Assembly (NCBI GenBank): GCA_033297075.1
Contig: MU858046.1
Span: 806,001-870,000 of the forward strand
Reading direction: 5' to 3'
DNA: 64,000 bases
From: Rhypophila decipiens
Lineage: Eukaryota; Ascomycota; Sordariomycetes; Sordariales; Naviculisporaceae
Shown here: piece after piece, positions 10,714-20,888 of the stretch
Position numbering within the stretch: the stretch's first letter is position 1
Layout: each line of letters begins with the position of its first letter
Program-made: the position numbers and the translations under genes
Notes under the pieces: generated by a model
The model's input: only the letters and a program-made list of their open reading frames with translations
Database searches by the model: none
Told to the model about the DNA's origin: nothing

Positions 10714-11958
10714 ATGCCTCCGAGACCCGCTCACTCCAAATTTCTTCTTATCATATCACTCCTCGTCTTGATCCTGGCGGCCATCCTCTCAAGAACGACC
10801 ACTTTCTTCCCTAGACTCGCCCTCCTCGCGAGCCATCTCACTACCACCTCACACCCCGCATCCTCTCTCACAACAAAGTCGCCAATCATGTCGGCCCCTT
10901 CATACGAAAAGGAGCTCAAGGTAGCCCAGCTAGCCGTGCAAAGAGCCGCCATCCTCACCAAGCGCGTCTTCCACGAAAAAGCCAAGGGCACAGTCTCCAA
11001 GGACGACAAGTCGCCAGTTACGATTGGTGACTTTGGTGCACAAGCACTCATCATCAGCGCTCTCAAGGCCAACTTCCCAACCGACGAGATTGTGGCAGAG
11101 GAGGAATCCGCTACCCTACGAACTGATGCTTCGCTGAGAGACCAAATCTGGGAGCTTGTCAAGTCTACCAAGCTCGACGACCCCGCGGCGGAGGAGCTCC
11201 TCGGCGGTTCCATCAAGGATGCAGATGCTATGCTCGACATTATCGACCTGGGCAACAGCAAGGGAGGAGCCAAGGGAAGGATATGGGCTATTGATCCCAT
11301 CGACGGTACCAAGGGGTTCCTTCGTGGCGGTCAGTATGCCGTGTGCTTGGGTTTTATGGTCGATGGGGATGTCAAGGTAGGCGTGCTGGGATGTCCGAAC
11401 CTGCCCGTGAACGATTCCGCACCGTTGGACGCCGGGATTGGCGAGAACCAAAGCGATGACGAGGGACGCGGCGTCATCTTCTCGGGAGTCCTGGGTCATG
11501 GCGCTACCAGCAGACCGCTCGGAACAGGCGCGCTTGCTGAGGGCAAGGCCATTTCCATGAAGCCCATCAAGGATATGACCCAGGCAAGCTTTTGCGAGAG
11601 CGTGGAGTCTGGCCACTCGAATCAGGGAGAATCTGCACAAATCGCACAGAAGTTGGGCATTACCAGACCCAGCGTCAGGATGGACTCGCAGGCCAAATAT
11701 GGCTCGATTGCGCGCGGAGCTGGTGACATTTACCTCCGTCTGCCGACCTCCAAGACTTACCAGGAGAAGATCTGGGATCACGCTGCTGGTGACCTGATTG
11801 TCCGAGAGGCCGGTGGCCAGGTGACGGACACTACCGGAAAGCGCCTGGACTTCAGCGTGGGCAGGACCCTGGCAGAGAACAAGGGAGTGGTCGCCGCACC
11901 AGCAGAGGTCCACGACCAGGTTATCAAGGTCGTTCAAGAAGTGATTGGGCAGAAATGA
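10714..11958 (+). CDS. MET22: 3'(2'),5'-bisphosphate nucleotidase (HAL2/MET22 type)
   Basis: Hydrolyses the 3'-phosphate of PAP and PAPS, clearing the inhibitory by-product of sulfate assimilation; the yeast enzyme is the classic target of lithium and sodium toxicity. Inositol-monophosphatase fold: EEES near residues 130-133, DPIDGTKGF (metal site) near 195-203, and WDHAAGDLIVREAGG toward the C-terminus. Single exon, 414 aa from ATG 10714. The usual family start is Met59 at 10888 (MSAPSYEKE), giving 356 aa, the normal length. The extra 58 residues contain a hydrophobic stretch (FLLIISLLVLILAAIL) that could be a signal anchor or targeting signal. Only 110 bp separate its stop from the convergent uL6m gene. 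It may act with the MET10-like gene 6 kb downstream, which serves the same pathway. Confidence 0.94.
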   Translation: MPPRPAHSKFLLIISLLVLILAAILSRTTTFFPRLALLASHLTTTSHPASSLTTKSPIMSAPSYEKELKVAQLAVQRAAILTKRVFHEKAKGTVSKDDKSPVTIGDFGAQALIISALKANFPTDEIVAEEESATLRTDASLRDQIWELVKSTKLDDPAAEELLGGSIKDADAMLDIIDLGNSKGGAKGRIWAIDPIDGTKGFLRGGQYAVCLGFMVDGDVKVGVLGCPNLPVNDSAPLDAGIGENQSDDEGRGVIFSGVLGHGATSRPLGTGALAEGKAISMKPIKDMTQASFCESVESGHSNQGESAQIAQKLGITRPSVRMDSQAKYGSIARGAGDIYLRLPTSKTYQEKIWDHAAGDLIVREAGGQVTDTTGKRLDFSVGRTLAENKGVVAAPAEVHDQVIKVVQEVIGQK

Positions 11959-12068
11959 CTCCGCCCTCTATTGTACAGATTATGACATAGCATACAATGA
12001 CACAAAGCGGTGGCGCCTGATATAGCAAAGAAAATAAATGTACAAATAATGCTCCCAGCCGGCTCCGT

Positions 12069-12967
12069 CTATTTGATCTTCTTTTGCTTCAGCTTGATTG
12101 TTTCGTCGTTGATGAAGACGCCCTTGCCCTTGTATGGGTCCGGTTTCCGCCAGAGCCGGATCTTTGCGGCAAAAGACATGATTTCCTCTCTGTTGATGCC
12201 CTCCAATAGAATTCTGGTAGGTTGGGGTGTGCTCGCCTTAACGCCCTGGGGAACACCCATCTCGATCGGATGCGAGTAACCCAACTTGAGGAGCACGAAC
12301 TGTTGCCCTGGGTACTCTTCCTTCTGAGGCCGCGCCTCGATCGAAGCTCTGTAACCGATACCGACGAGTCTGAGGACGGCGGTATGTCCTTCTGATACGC
12401 CTATGATGTACTTGTTGAGATACGACCACATGGTTCCTGTAACGCGGTAGGATTGTCAGTTCACGGGCCAACTTCTCCTTGCGAATCGGAAGTTCATACC
12501 CCACATCTCCCTCTGCTGCTTGAGGTTGGGGTCTACAACGCTCAGCGTAGCCCGTCTCGCGGTCTCGTCATGGTCAACCTTGATAAAGTCGGGAATATCA
12601 AGGTTCAACGTTCCTTTGCGACAGCTCTGTTAGCATCGCATCGCCTCTGCGTCCGTCCGTCGAAACGGGTGCCTCAGCACGAACCTAATGGACCCGTGAC
12701 CGTGATTGTTCTCTTTGGAATTTTCAGGTACGTCGTCATATCCTTCTTGATCCATGGTTCGCTAATGGAGACGTCGACGTTGGGAGGAATCGAAAGGGGT
12801 GTCCGGCCGAGCTTGGAAGGTCGTGTCGCAGTCGCGGAAAACGGCCGTGTCGTTGTCGTCTGGAACGCTGGTACGAGAAAACTCGGTAATGTGACGACTG
12901 AAGAGGAGGGCGACGAGGCGGTAATCGCCCTCCCTAGGACCCTTCCTCCTCTAGCCGGGGCGAGCAT
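12069..12967 (-). CDS. MRPL6: mitochondrial large-subunit ribosomal protein uL6m
   Basis: Component of the mitochondrial 54S ribosomal subunit. Three exons: 12967-12685, 12613-12500 and 12436-12069; introns of 71 nt (GTTCGT donor, CAAAG acceptor) and 63 nt (GTATGA donor, ACAG acceptor). The spliced protein is 254 aa. The N-terminal 60 residues are Ser/Thr/Arg rich with few acids (MLAPARGGRVLGRAI, RPFSAT), a mitochondrial presequence. The L6 body includes ITVTGPLG, WSYLNKYIIGVSEG, GIGYRASIE, LKLGYSHPIEM and the C-terminal PYKGKGV signature. Exon joins restore these motifs exactly. An alternative in-frame ATG at 13018 would add 17 residues, but 12967 gives the cleaner presequence. A telobox lies about 140 bp upstream. 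Confidence 0.9.
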
Positions 12968-14008
12968 TTCGGGCGGTTGTTGTGAGGAGTTGGCGATTTG
13001 GGGGTCAACTCTCACCACGACGATGGTTCAGTTGACATGGAGCTCCAAAAATCTGGATGGGGCTCGGCAAAGCATCGGATCGACAGGGGTGGGCTGACAC
13101 ACGTGTAGAACCCTAACCCTTGACTTGCCGGACTGCCAGGTCAAATTTATTGACCTTGACCTGGCCGGCAGATCTCTCAGCAGTTGGCAGCGACGTCTTG
13201 AACATCAACCTAACCTATGGAAATACCGGTGCTTCTAGTGAAGCAATTGGGTACCTCCTCGAAATGGCCAGCGCCATTGCATTGGCCCAGAGGGAAGAAT
13301 AATCTCGACAATTTCAAATGGGAGGCTCGAGTTCTCAGTTTCGGATTCCTGCGGTATCAGCTTTCATCTGTCCGAGAGGAAAGCCATGAGGCTTGGAGCA
13401 CATCTTGGGACGGAGGATGATGCCATCACGCTCGATTTCGAGACGAAAAGAATGACGTCTAAGCGGCTTTCTATCCAATAACTTGAAACACAGAAGTTCA
13501 GACAGCAGGATTCATCCGATACCTCCAGCGGAGCCTATATTGTCGTCGCATCTGCTCCTGATGGCATAGCCATCACCAGAACCGAACATATGGGCCATGG
13601 CGGAATATTCAAAAACACACCATTTGCTCACACCACGGCACCGTTTTACTAGTCATTGAACCTCTTTTGACAGAAATTGATCTAATCCTCAAGCCCGGGG
13701 ACACCTCAGAATTCCGTGCCCAAATGTCGATTTTCACTACTGGACCGCAGGTGTTCCCCCACCGAGCCTTCCTTCCCAACCCTGAAGGTGCTCCTTCCTA
13801 ACACGCTCCCTTCAAAGTTTTGAGCTTCCTCAAAGATGCCTACTCGAATTCTACCCCGCTAAGAATTCATTTCCTCTTCCTTCCATTTTTCCCTTCCTTC
13901 TTCATTCCTTCCTCGCACGCATCATCCACCTCTTCCTCCTCAACAACATTGCCGAATAGCCTCACTCGTCGATCGCTCTACCCCGGACTAGACACACGCA
14001 CACGTAAA
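12968..14008. other. divergent promoter region
   Basis: Between uL6m (-) and the Kar5-like gene (+). Contains the telobox at 13109-13120 and a pyrimidine-rich leader before 14009. No coding sequence supported. Confidence 0.5.
13109..13120 (-). promoter_or_regulatory. telobox upstream of uL6m
   Basis: AACCCTAACCCT on the plus strand, that is AGGGTTAGGGTT when read toward the uL6m gene, about 140 bp before its ATG. Tbf1-like factors bind this element at ribosomal-protein promoters in several ascomycetes; the role here is inferred from position. Confidence 0.45.
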
Positions 14009-15647
14009 ATGAGCAGTCTCGGAATGATTCTTGCTTTCTGGGCCCTTTTGGTGCCCGGAATCCAGTCCTTCTCATGGGGAAGCGATAGACGAACGGCAAA
14101 ACGTGAGTCCTATTCCCTTATTCCGTTGCTGATTGCAAAAAGTAATATCCCCCAAGCGGAAACAAGACCGACCTACAACAACAATATCAATCCTTCTGAG
14201 ATTCTCCAGCACCCACCCTCCCGCCTGCCCAACGTATACGCCATCGCCTTGAGTGAGCTGCAGGAGTTAGAATCAGAGCCATTATGCCATCGTGTCGCGG
14301 CCCGACTCTTGGTGAACAATTGTCAACTCGTAGACGGGAAGGACGAAGCTACTATCCTCACCGACAGCGGTCGCCAGGTACGAGACTTTGTAGACTCGTA
14401 CGCTGCCAGCCTGGCAATCTGCGACTTGGAACGGGGCAGATTCACAATCCCGCACCAGTGCAACAAGTTCCGCGAGCCGGCCTTGAGTAAAATTGCCATA
14501 CGCAACGAACCGCAACTTCACGTCAGCCCAAGAGAAATTGAGCTCTGTCTCTCGGCTTTGGGTCAATCGGACGCAACTTGGAGCACATGGATCAGCTATC
14601 GTCACAAAGCGCTTCGATTTTGCGAGGCTGCGCGGGCGGATAACGAGAAGTGTAAGTGGTAACAGGGCAGTTACATCAAGATGTCGCTAACAAATATCCA
14701 GCCCAACACATCTTGCTGTATCAACGACTTACTCAGGTTATCGCAAAACTCACAGACGGCGTGGAAGCCGAGCTTAATAGACGGATGGACGATATCGACA
14801 ACCGTGCCAAACAATCAGTGGAAAATATCGAAAAGCTATCGCCCAAACTGGACCAACTGAAGGAGGATCTCACGAACCTGGGAAAGTACCTCTCACGAGA
14901 TGTCACAGAGGTCCTTGGAAAGTCATCAGAGTCACTCCACGACAGCCTTGAGAACGCCCAAAACCTTCAACATATCATGCACCTGCTGGTCGCTAATGTT
15001 CTCGAGAGCAATTCTCGGCTGGCATCCGCTCACGAGGTGTCCCTGCAGCAAGCGTCACAACAAGCAAATGCAGATATCGGCGCGCTGGTTGCTGTGGTCG
15101 CCTCGGTTTCTGCCTCCTCTAACTCTCTGCAGCGGCAGATAGTGAGTTTTGTTTTTTCCATTCGAGTGTGATATACTTGGTCTTGGCTAACGATTAGTAG
15201 GAACAGTCGAACGAACAAGCCGCGGCTCTTGCCCGCCGACAAGAAGCTCTCGAACGTGGAATGGATCGTCTGCTGGTGGTCACAGAGACGATAGCCACAC
15301 AATACGAAGATCACACGCACACACTGACGCAAGCGAAAAATCTAACGAACGACTTATTGGACAGCCTAGAGGAAACTGCGGCAACTGTTTCAACGGTCAA
15401 GAGCTCTCTATTCAGGGACGCCACAACTGGGGCCTGGTGGCCTCACATTGTCTTCCCCAGTGCCGCACTCGTGATGGGATCATACGGCCTTCAGCCTTCC
15501 TTCTTCCGCAATTTTGGCCTTCTAGTCATTGGAGAGGCTGTCGGATTCACATTCTCCTCTTACCAACAAATGGCCGATGCCATTTCCACTTTATTTTTCC
15601 AAACCTCCGGGCACAATGCCAACGCAACTACAGCACCCTCACTCTGA
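14009..15647 (+). CDS. KAR5: Tht1/Kar5-like nuclear fusion (karyogamy) protein
   Basis: Membrane protein of the nuclear envelope/ER needed for nuclear fusion in mating. Exons: 14009-14651, 14702-15141 and 15201-15647; introns of 50 nt (GTAAGT...CCAG) and 59 nt (GTGAGT...GTAG). The protein is 509 aa. Signal peptide [21 protein letters not shown] Cys-bearing N-terminal domain follows ([61 protein letters not shown]), the Tht1 pattern. Then comes a long coiled coil (residues about 230-400) and paired hydrophobic segments near the C-terminus ([33 protein letters not shown]). An additional donor-acceptor pair at 14103-14156 (54 nt, GTGAGT...CAAG) would remove 18 residues in frame. The final residues are encoded by the first unit of a degenerate repeat. 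Confidence 0.82.
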
Positions 15648-15785
15648 CGGTTCTCCTAACCTCTGAGCTCATCGCCAACGCAACAAAAGCATCTTCACTC
15701 TAGCGCACGCGGTGTCATATCCCACTCACTTTTCCAACCTTTGGGCACATCGCCAACGCAACATCAGCATCCCCACTCTACCGTA
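15598..15785 (+). repeat. three degenerate tandem units spanning the Kar5-like stop codon
   Basis: Three related units share the core GCCAACGCAAC, starting at 15618, 15674 and 15752, each preceded by an AACCT-CTGGGCACAT-like segment and followed by GCA(T/C)C...CACTCT. The first unit encodes the C-terminal ANATTAPSL of the Kar5-like protein; the other two would encode ANATKASSL and ANATSASPL but lie after the stop in shifted or closed frames. Confidence 0.7.
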
Positions 15786-16265
15786 TTCGATGCATATTTT
15801 ATCACGCACTCGTTATCTTTGCCCATATTCCTTCTGGGACCTCTTTCACTTTATACCATATCAAGCTGCGGCTGCCATCATTTCAGGAATTTTTAAGGAC
15901 GGAAGTTTTTGCCGTCGAGAAACGACATAACGAAAATACCCTGTATATCTACTGAGTTCGTTTTATTTTGGCCATCTATCATACACATACCACATATAGC
16001 ACTGCATTAGATGGCCCTTGGTAGATAGAAAAAATGAGATACATTTTCTGCTTAAACCTGCTAGAGTTTTCCGTTGCTTTTTTCCTTCAATAGTGCTGAA
16101 TTGTCTATTCAGTTTTTGGTGTGAAATTTGAATTCTGGCAAAGCGTGCGCAGCACAACCATCATAATAATAGAAAGAGACCTCGAAAGCTAAAAAGGGGC
16201 GAAGAAAGGATGGTGTCGCAGGGCATTGATGTACTGTGCGACGAGAGATTTGAAATAACGAAAAA

Positions 16266-16337
16266 GCGTCAATGGTCTAGTGGTTAGGATTCAACCCTTC
16301 CAAGGTTGAGGGGGGGGTTCGATTCCCTCTTGACGCA
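16266..16337 (+). tRNA. tRNA-Gly(UCC)
   Basis: 72-nt cloverleaf without intron. Acceptor stem GCGTCAA pairs with TTGACGC (16330-16336), discriminator A at 16337. The D-arm is GTCTAGTGGTTAGGAT, the anticodon stem CAACC/GGTTG encloses loop CTTCCAA with anticodon TCC, and the T-loop is TTCGATT. T-runs at 16343-16346 and 16363-16367 fit Pol III termination. Confidence 0.93.
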
Positions 16338-16342
16338 AATCC

Positions 16343-16367
16343 TTTTGCTTAAACGGGTGATCTTTTT
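16343..16367 (+). terminator. Pol III terminator of tRNA-Gly
   Basis: T4 at 16343-16346 and T5 at 16363-16367, starting 6 nt after the discriminator base. Confidence 0.6.
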
Positions 16368-17555
16368 CCCGACGACAAACAACTTTTTGAGATGACCCCT
16401 TTTGGGTATTTTGTTTGTGTCCATTTGGGAAATATATTATCATTTCACAGAGTCTCAAATCTATCACTATCCAAGTCAATACAGGGTTAATATTACATGC
16501 TGGCTCTGATACATAAGGTACATGTACCAAGGAAGTCTAGGTCCCGTGGCCATTGCATTGTCCAGCCGCCTAGATTGAATTCCAAAGTATCTGATCAGTG
16601 GCGAGAGTCCCAGAGATGGGAAACGCCGGCCGGTACCGACAGCCACCGAGAACCGATTGCGTGCTGGACAGCCTCCGGAGGTTGACCGGTCACCTTTGGC
16701 CCAGACCTTTCCGCCGTGTTAGACAGCGGACCCACCCCGCCGCCCCGGCATTCTGCTCCATCTTGTGCTTCTATACCGGACTCGGACCGGCTGGCTCAGG
16801 GGCTTCATCTGATATCTTGACGTCTGAATTTTGCAATTACCAAATCGCCACATAAAGGGAGAACCCTGCCTTGCCTCCATAGAGATGACACCTTTTGGCA
16901 CTCCGGGCCGTCTTTAAAACCCCCATTCTCCAACACCCGAATGGGAGGCTGACCCAATCAGGCTTAGCGTCAATCACGCAATCCAGACTCAATTGCTCGC
17001 ATCCCGTTTTTTTGAATCGCGACTTACAAACTTGCCGCAAAAAGGGTCCTGGCCACATTACGAAACCCGGGCTTTGATCTAATCGCCAAGGTCAAGCGTG
17101 TGAGTAGCCCAGTGGCTATGGTACATTTACATGGAAGCCGAGTTCCGCACCGGACATGGTGTGGATGACCACTGAGGTAGGGACGTAAAAGTTAATTTTT
17201 TTCCCTCTCTCTCCTTCTCATAATAATTGCCGATTCCCTTCGCCTGGTTGTTTATATCCTAGACGAAGTACCTTTTTGCCTCGTCGCTCTGGCTCGTCCT
17301 TTCTTCTCTGTTTTATCCTTTCCGGAGCGTTTCGAGGCGATTCATCGGGCGAACAACGGGAAATCACCAGCTCTTTTTCGCCTCCTGCCGCGGTGGACAT
17401 CTCGGTCGCCTTCCTTATTATCTTCGTCCTCCGCCCTTGAAGTAGCTTTCAAGGTTCCTGATTCCCTCCTTCATATCCCATCAATTGAAGATTCTATAGA
17501 CGAAGACGACAGCGACGACGAGTCTCTGCACGAGATCTCTGCACACATCGACAAC

Positions 17556-20500
17556 ATGCAATTAAAACAACAAGAAGAGTCTGGGGGCGTTGCCCTCGGC
17601 ACTACTCCTGTTGGGGTTGCAAAGGCTTCTCCATTGGCAAAGAAGGTCGCCTTCTCAGACATCTCTGGTCCCACATACGTCACCGGCCAGCTCCTCGTTC
17701 AGCAGACTGCCTACAAGCTCTCCGACAAGATCTTCTCCTTCTCACCCGAGACCTTCGACCTCGACACAGCAGTCAAGGAGTGGTCACAAGCCGAGGAGAA
17801 GAACATTCACGGGGAGACCACAACCGTCCTTCCCCTTCAGACAAGGATTGGAGCTGGAGCTCTCGCCCTTGGATATATCTTCTCCAAGGACTTCGATCTG
17901 AGCAAGCGCCACATTCCACAATCACTTTTGGCTCCCTCCCTGAGCCTTCGTCATCTTCGCACTGCTCTTGACCAACTGTCCCTCCTTTACGGAGTTTCGA
18001 GCCCATTCGTGGCCCATATTGCCGCTGCCGATTACTCTGCCCATGACGGTCTTGTAGCCGAGTATGAGAGCGCACTCCAGTTGGCTGAAGACCTTGGTCT
18101 AGGCCTTGTCTCGAGCTCCTCCGCCTACGAAGCACAGCACATGTCGCTGTTTGCGACTCTGTTGGCGACACTTCTGCCAAGCATTCACATTTATGATGGT
18201 CTGCGCACCGCCCGGGAGACTGTGAGGGTCGTAGATGCCCTGAGCGGGTCCAGTATCGCCGACATCTACAAGAAGATTTCTCAGCAAGCTGCTTCTCTGA
18301 ACAAGAGGCTGGATACTGCTGGAAAGGTTGTTGAGCTGCTCCGCTCATTCAACGACGAAATTGGCACTTCTTATGCCCCCTTCGAGTACCACGGCCACGA
18401 GGAGGCCGATGTCGTGCTTGTGGTCTTTGGCAGCACCGAGTCCCAGCTTGCCAAGCAGGTCGTCAGCACCCTTGCTGCCGAAGGCAAGAAGGTTGGCGCC
18501 GTCAATGTCCGCATCTACCGCCCCTTCGTTGAGGAGGCGTTCCTAGCGGTGCTTCCCGAGTCGGTGAAGCAGATTGCCGTCTTGGGCCAGGTCCGCGATG
18601 TCGTGTCGGTTGAAGACGCCTCGGTTCAGTCTGCTCTGTACTCGGATGTCCTCACTGCCGTTTCCTTCGCTGACAGGTGGTCCAACGAGCCGACAGTTGT
18701 TGACATCAAGTATGCTGCATCGGCGGTTCATACTCCGAGCTCCATCGCATCCATTATCTCAGGCCTTAGCAGCAAGAATGCCGAGTCTGAGGTTTCTTTC
18801 AGCCTCAGCTCGCTGGAAGAGGTCCAGCAGTACACCTTCTGGGATGTGGACAACTCCGTCGCTGTTGAGGCTCCTTCTGCTCTTGGCGCGTTCCTCGCTC
18901 ACGAGTCATCCAACAACGTCTACGTCTACGATGTCTACGACAACCTCGTACAGGGCGGTATTGTCCGTACCGATATCCGGAGTTCCAAGAAGTCGATTGA
19001 GGCTCCCTTTGCGGTTGAGGAAGCCGATATTACCTATGTCGGCGAGGAGAAGCTTCTCAAGGACGTTGCCATTCTCAAGGGCATCAAGACTGGAGGCAAG
19101 CTCATCCTGCGGTTGCCCAATTACAAGGCCGAGGACGTTGAGAAGCGCATCCCGGCTGCGGTGCGAAAGGAGATCCAGGAGAGGGCTGTGCAACTCATAA
19201 TTCTGGACTCTTCTTCCTCACCTGCCTTAGAGAAGGAAGCTCAGCTGCTTGTCCAGCTTGCCTTTGTCCGCATCGCTCGTCCTGAACTGACCTCGGAGCA
19301 GTTGGCCAAGTTTGGCTGGGCCACTCAGGATCAGACTCCGCTCACAGAGCTCGTTGATGCGCTCCGGCAGTCTGTTATTGAGTTCGAGGTTCCGGCTGAT
19401 TGGGCTGAAGCTCCTGTTGAACCTACTACCCGCCTGGCTCAGGTTGTCAAGCCCAATAGCTTTGTCCCCTTCCAGAAGGAGGACGAAGAGGAGGCGCTCA
19501 AGCTCCAGGACTGGCAATCTGCCGCCAAGGGCTTCGTTTTCAAGGAGGCCTACGGCACTCGCAACGAGCTCCGCCCCGATCTCACCGTCAAGACGCACAC
19601 GATTCGCGTCAAGGAGAACCGCAGACTCACTCCCCAGTCGTATGAGCGCAATATCTTCCATATCGAGTTTGATCTTGGCGATTCAGGTCTTACCTACAAC
19701 ATTGGCGAAGCTCTCGGAATCCACGCCGACAACGACCCTGAGCAGGTCCTTGCCTTCATTGAAGCATATGGCCTCAACGCCGACGAACTTGTCCAGGTGC
19801 CTTCTCGCGAGGACGCAAACGTCTGGGAGACACGCACCGTCTACCAGTCTCTCCTCCAGAACCTTGATATTCTCGGCAAGCCTCCTAAGCGATTCTTCGA
19901 GTCCCTCGCCGAGTTCGCCACCGACGAGAAGGAGAAGAAGAAGCTCGCCTTCCTTGGCGGCAAGGAGGGCGCCGACGAGTTCAAGCGTCTGTCTGAAATC
20001 GAGACCGTCACCTACGTTGACATCCTCGATCAGTTCAAGTCTGCGCACCCCGACTTCCACGATCTTGCCCGCATCGTATCTCCTCTGAAGCGCAGGGAAT
20101 ACAGTATCGCTTCGGCCCAGGCTGTCACACCTACTTCGGTTGCGCTCATGATTGTCGTAGTCGACTGGGTCGACACCAAGGGCCGCACGCGCTACGGTCA
20201 CGCAACCCGCTACTTGTCGAGCTTGGCCGTTGGAACAGCTGTGACGGCTTCCGTCAAGCCTTCTGTCATGAAGCTCCCCGTCAAGGACACGGCTCCTCTG
20301 ATCATGGCTGGTCTGGGCACCGGTCTTGCTCCCTTCCGTGCCTTTGTCCAGTACCGGGCCATGCAAAAGGCCCAGGGCAAGGAGATTGGAGCGATCCTCC
20401 TTTACCTCGGCAGCCGTCACCAGCGCGAGGAGTATCTCTACGGCGAGGAATGGGAAGCCTATCTCGATGCAGGTGTCATCACCCTTCTCGGCGCGGCCTT

Positions 20501-20756
20501 CTCGAGAGATCAGCCCCAGAAGATTTACATCCAGGACAGGATGAGACAGACAATCGACGATATCGTCAAGGCGTATATCAAGGAGGAAGGCTCTTTCTAC
20601 CTCTGCGGCCCCACTTGGCCTGTGCCTGATGTGACGGCCGTGCTGGAGGAAGCCATTGCGCAGGCGGCCCAAAATGCTGGTACCAAGAAGATTGAGCCAA
20701 GAAAGGAGATTGAGAGGCTGAAGGAGGATGGAAGATATGTCCTGGAGGTCTACTAA
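17556..20756 (+). CDS. MET10: sulfite reductase (NADPH) flavoprotein component
   Basis: Alpha subunit of assimilatory sulfite reductase: passes electrons from NADPH via FAD to the hemoprotein subunit that reduces sulfite to sulfide. Single exon, 1066 aa, close to the yeast Met10 length. The N-terminal two thirds carry the pyruvate:ferredoxin-oxidoreductase-like region typical of fungal Met10 (for example AHIAAADYSAHDG) instead of an obvious flavodoxin. From about residue 675 a cytochrome-P450-reductase-type FAD domain follows, with RREYSIAS near 845. The NADPH-binding part includes MAGLGTGLAPFRAF near 913 and FYLCGP near 1013, ending in the usual aromatic-rich tail. ATG 17556 (CAACATGC) is the first in frame. 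Partner in pathway to the MET22-like gene at 10714. Confidence 0.96.
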   Translation: MQLKQQEESGGVALGTTPVGVAKASPLAKKVAFSDISGPTYVTGQLLVQQTAYKLSDKIFSFSPETFDLDTAVKEWSQAEEKNIHGETTTVLPLQTRIGAGALALGYIFSKDFDLSKRHIPQSLLAPSLSLRHLRTALDQLSLLYGVSSPFVAHIAAADYSAHDGLVAEYESALQLAEDLGLGLVSSSSAYEAQHMSLFATLLATLLPSIHIYDGLRTARETVRVVDALSGSSIADIYKKISQQAASLNKRLDTAGKVVELLRSFNDEIGTSYAPFEYHGHEEADVVLVVFGSTESQLAKQVVSTLAAEGKKVGAVNVRIYRPFVEEAFLAVLPESVKQIAVLGQVRDVVSVEDASVQSALYSDVLTAVSFADRWSNEPTVVDIKYAASAVHTPSSIASIISGLSSKNAESEVSFSLSSLEEVQQYTFWDVDNSVAVEAPSALGAFLAHESSNNVYVYDVYDNLVQGGIVRTDIRSSKKSIEAPFAVEEADITYVGEEKLLKDVAILKGIKTGGKLILRLPNYKAEDVEKRIPAAVRKEIQERAVQLIILDSSSSPALEKEAQLLVQLAFVRIARPELTSEQLAKFGWATQDQTPLTELVDALRQSVIEFEVPADWAEAPVEPTTRLAQVVKPNSFVPFQKEDEEEALKLQDWQSAAKGFVFKEAYGTRNELRPDLTVKTHTIRVKENRRLTPQSYERNIFHIEFDLGDSGLTYNIGEALGIHADNDPEQVLAFIEAYGLNADELVQVPSREDANVWETRTVYQSLLQNLDILGKPPKRFFESLAEFATDEKEKKKLAFLGGKEGADEFKRLSEIETVTYVDILDQFKSAHPDFHDLARIVSPLKRREYSIASAQAVTPTSVALMIVVVDWVDTKGRTRYGHATRYLSSLAVGTAVTASVKPSVMKLPVKDTAPLIMAGLGTGLAPFRAFVQYRAMQKAQGKEIGAILLYLGSRHQREEYLYGEEWEAYLDAGVITLLGAAFSRDQPQKIYIQDRMRQTIDDIVKAYIKEEGSFYLCGPTWPVPDVTAVLEEAIAQAAQNAGTKKIEPRKEIERLKEDGRYVLEVY

Positions 20757-20864
20757 ATACTTTGTGGTCCTTTGGGCTTTCTGTTTATGAGCGTGCGTGG
20801 GCGTTGCGTTTCCCTTTTTGGCAAAACTTGGGGATTCATGTTGTAGGGCGTTTTGGCATCATGG

Positions 20865-20888
20865 CATCATGGCATTATAAAATCAATG
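20865..20888 (+). repeat. tandem octamer GGCATCAT x2 plus GGCATTAT
   Basis: Three head-to-tail octamers about 110 bp after the sulfite reductase stop. The junction ATGGCATCAT (20871-20880) fits the ATGRYRYCAT consensus known for Neurospora CYS3, the sulfur regulator, although it is downstream rather than in the promoter. Confidence 0.5.

Larger units (their letters stand above)
15648..17555. other. intergenic region holding tRNA-Gly and the MET10-like promoter
   Basis: Contains repeat remnants to 15785, the tRNA-Gly at 16266-16337, and the upstream region of the sulfite reductase gene. The palindrome TGACCGGTCA lies at 16683-16692. The leader before 17556 is rich in C and T. No protein gene is supported. 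Confidence 0.55.

Noticed and set aside
17104..17160. Second A-box-like TAGCCCAGTGG upstream of MET10
   Set aside because: The B-box position has at least two mismatches and no stems are visible.
19683..20672. 329-codon antisense frame in the sulfite reductase gene
   Set aside because: Antisense shadow of a GC-rich conserved coding region.
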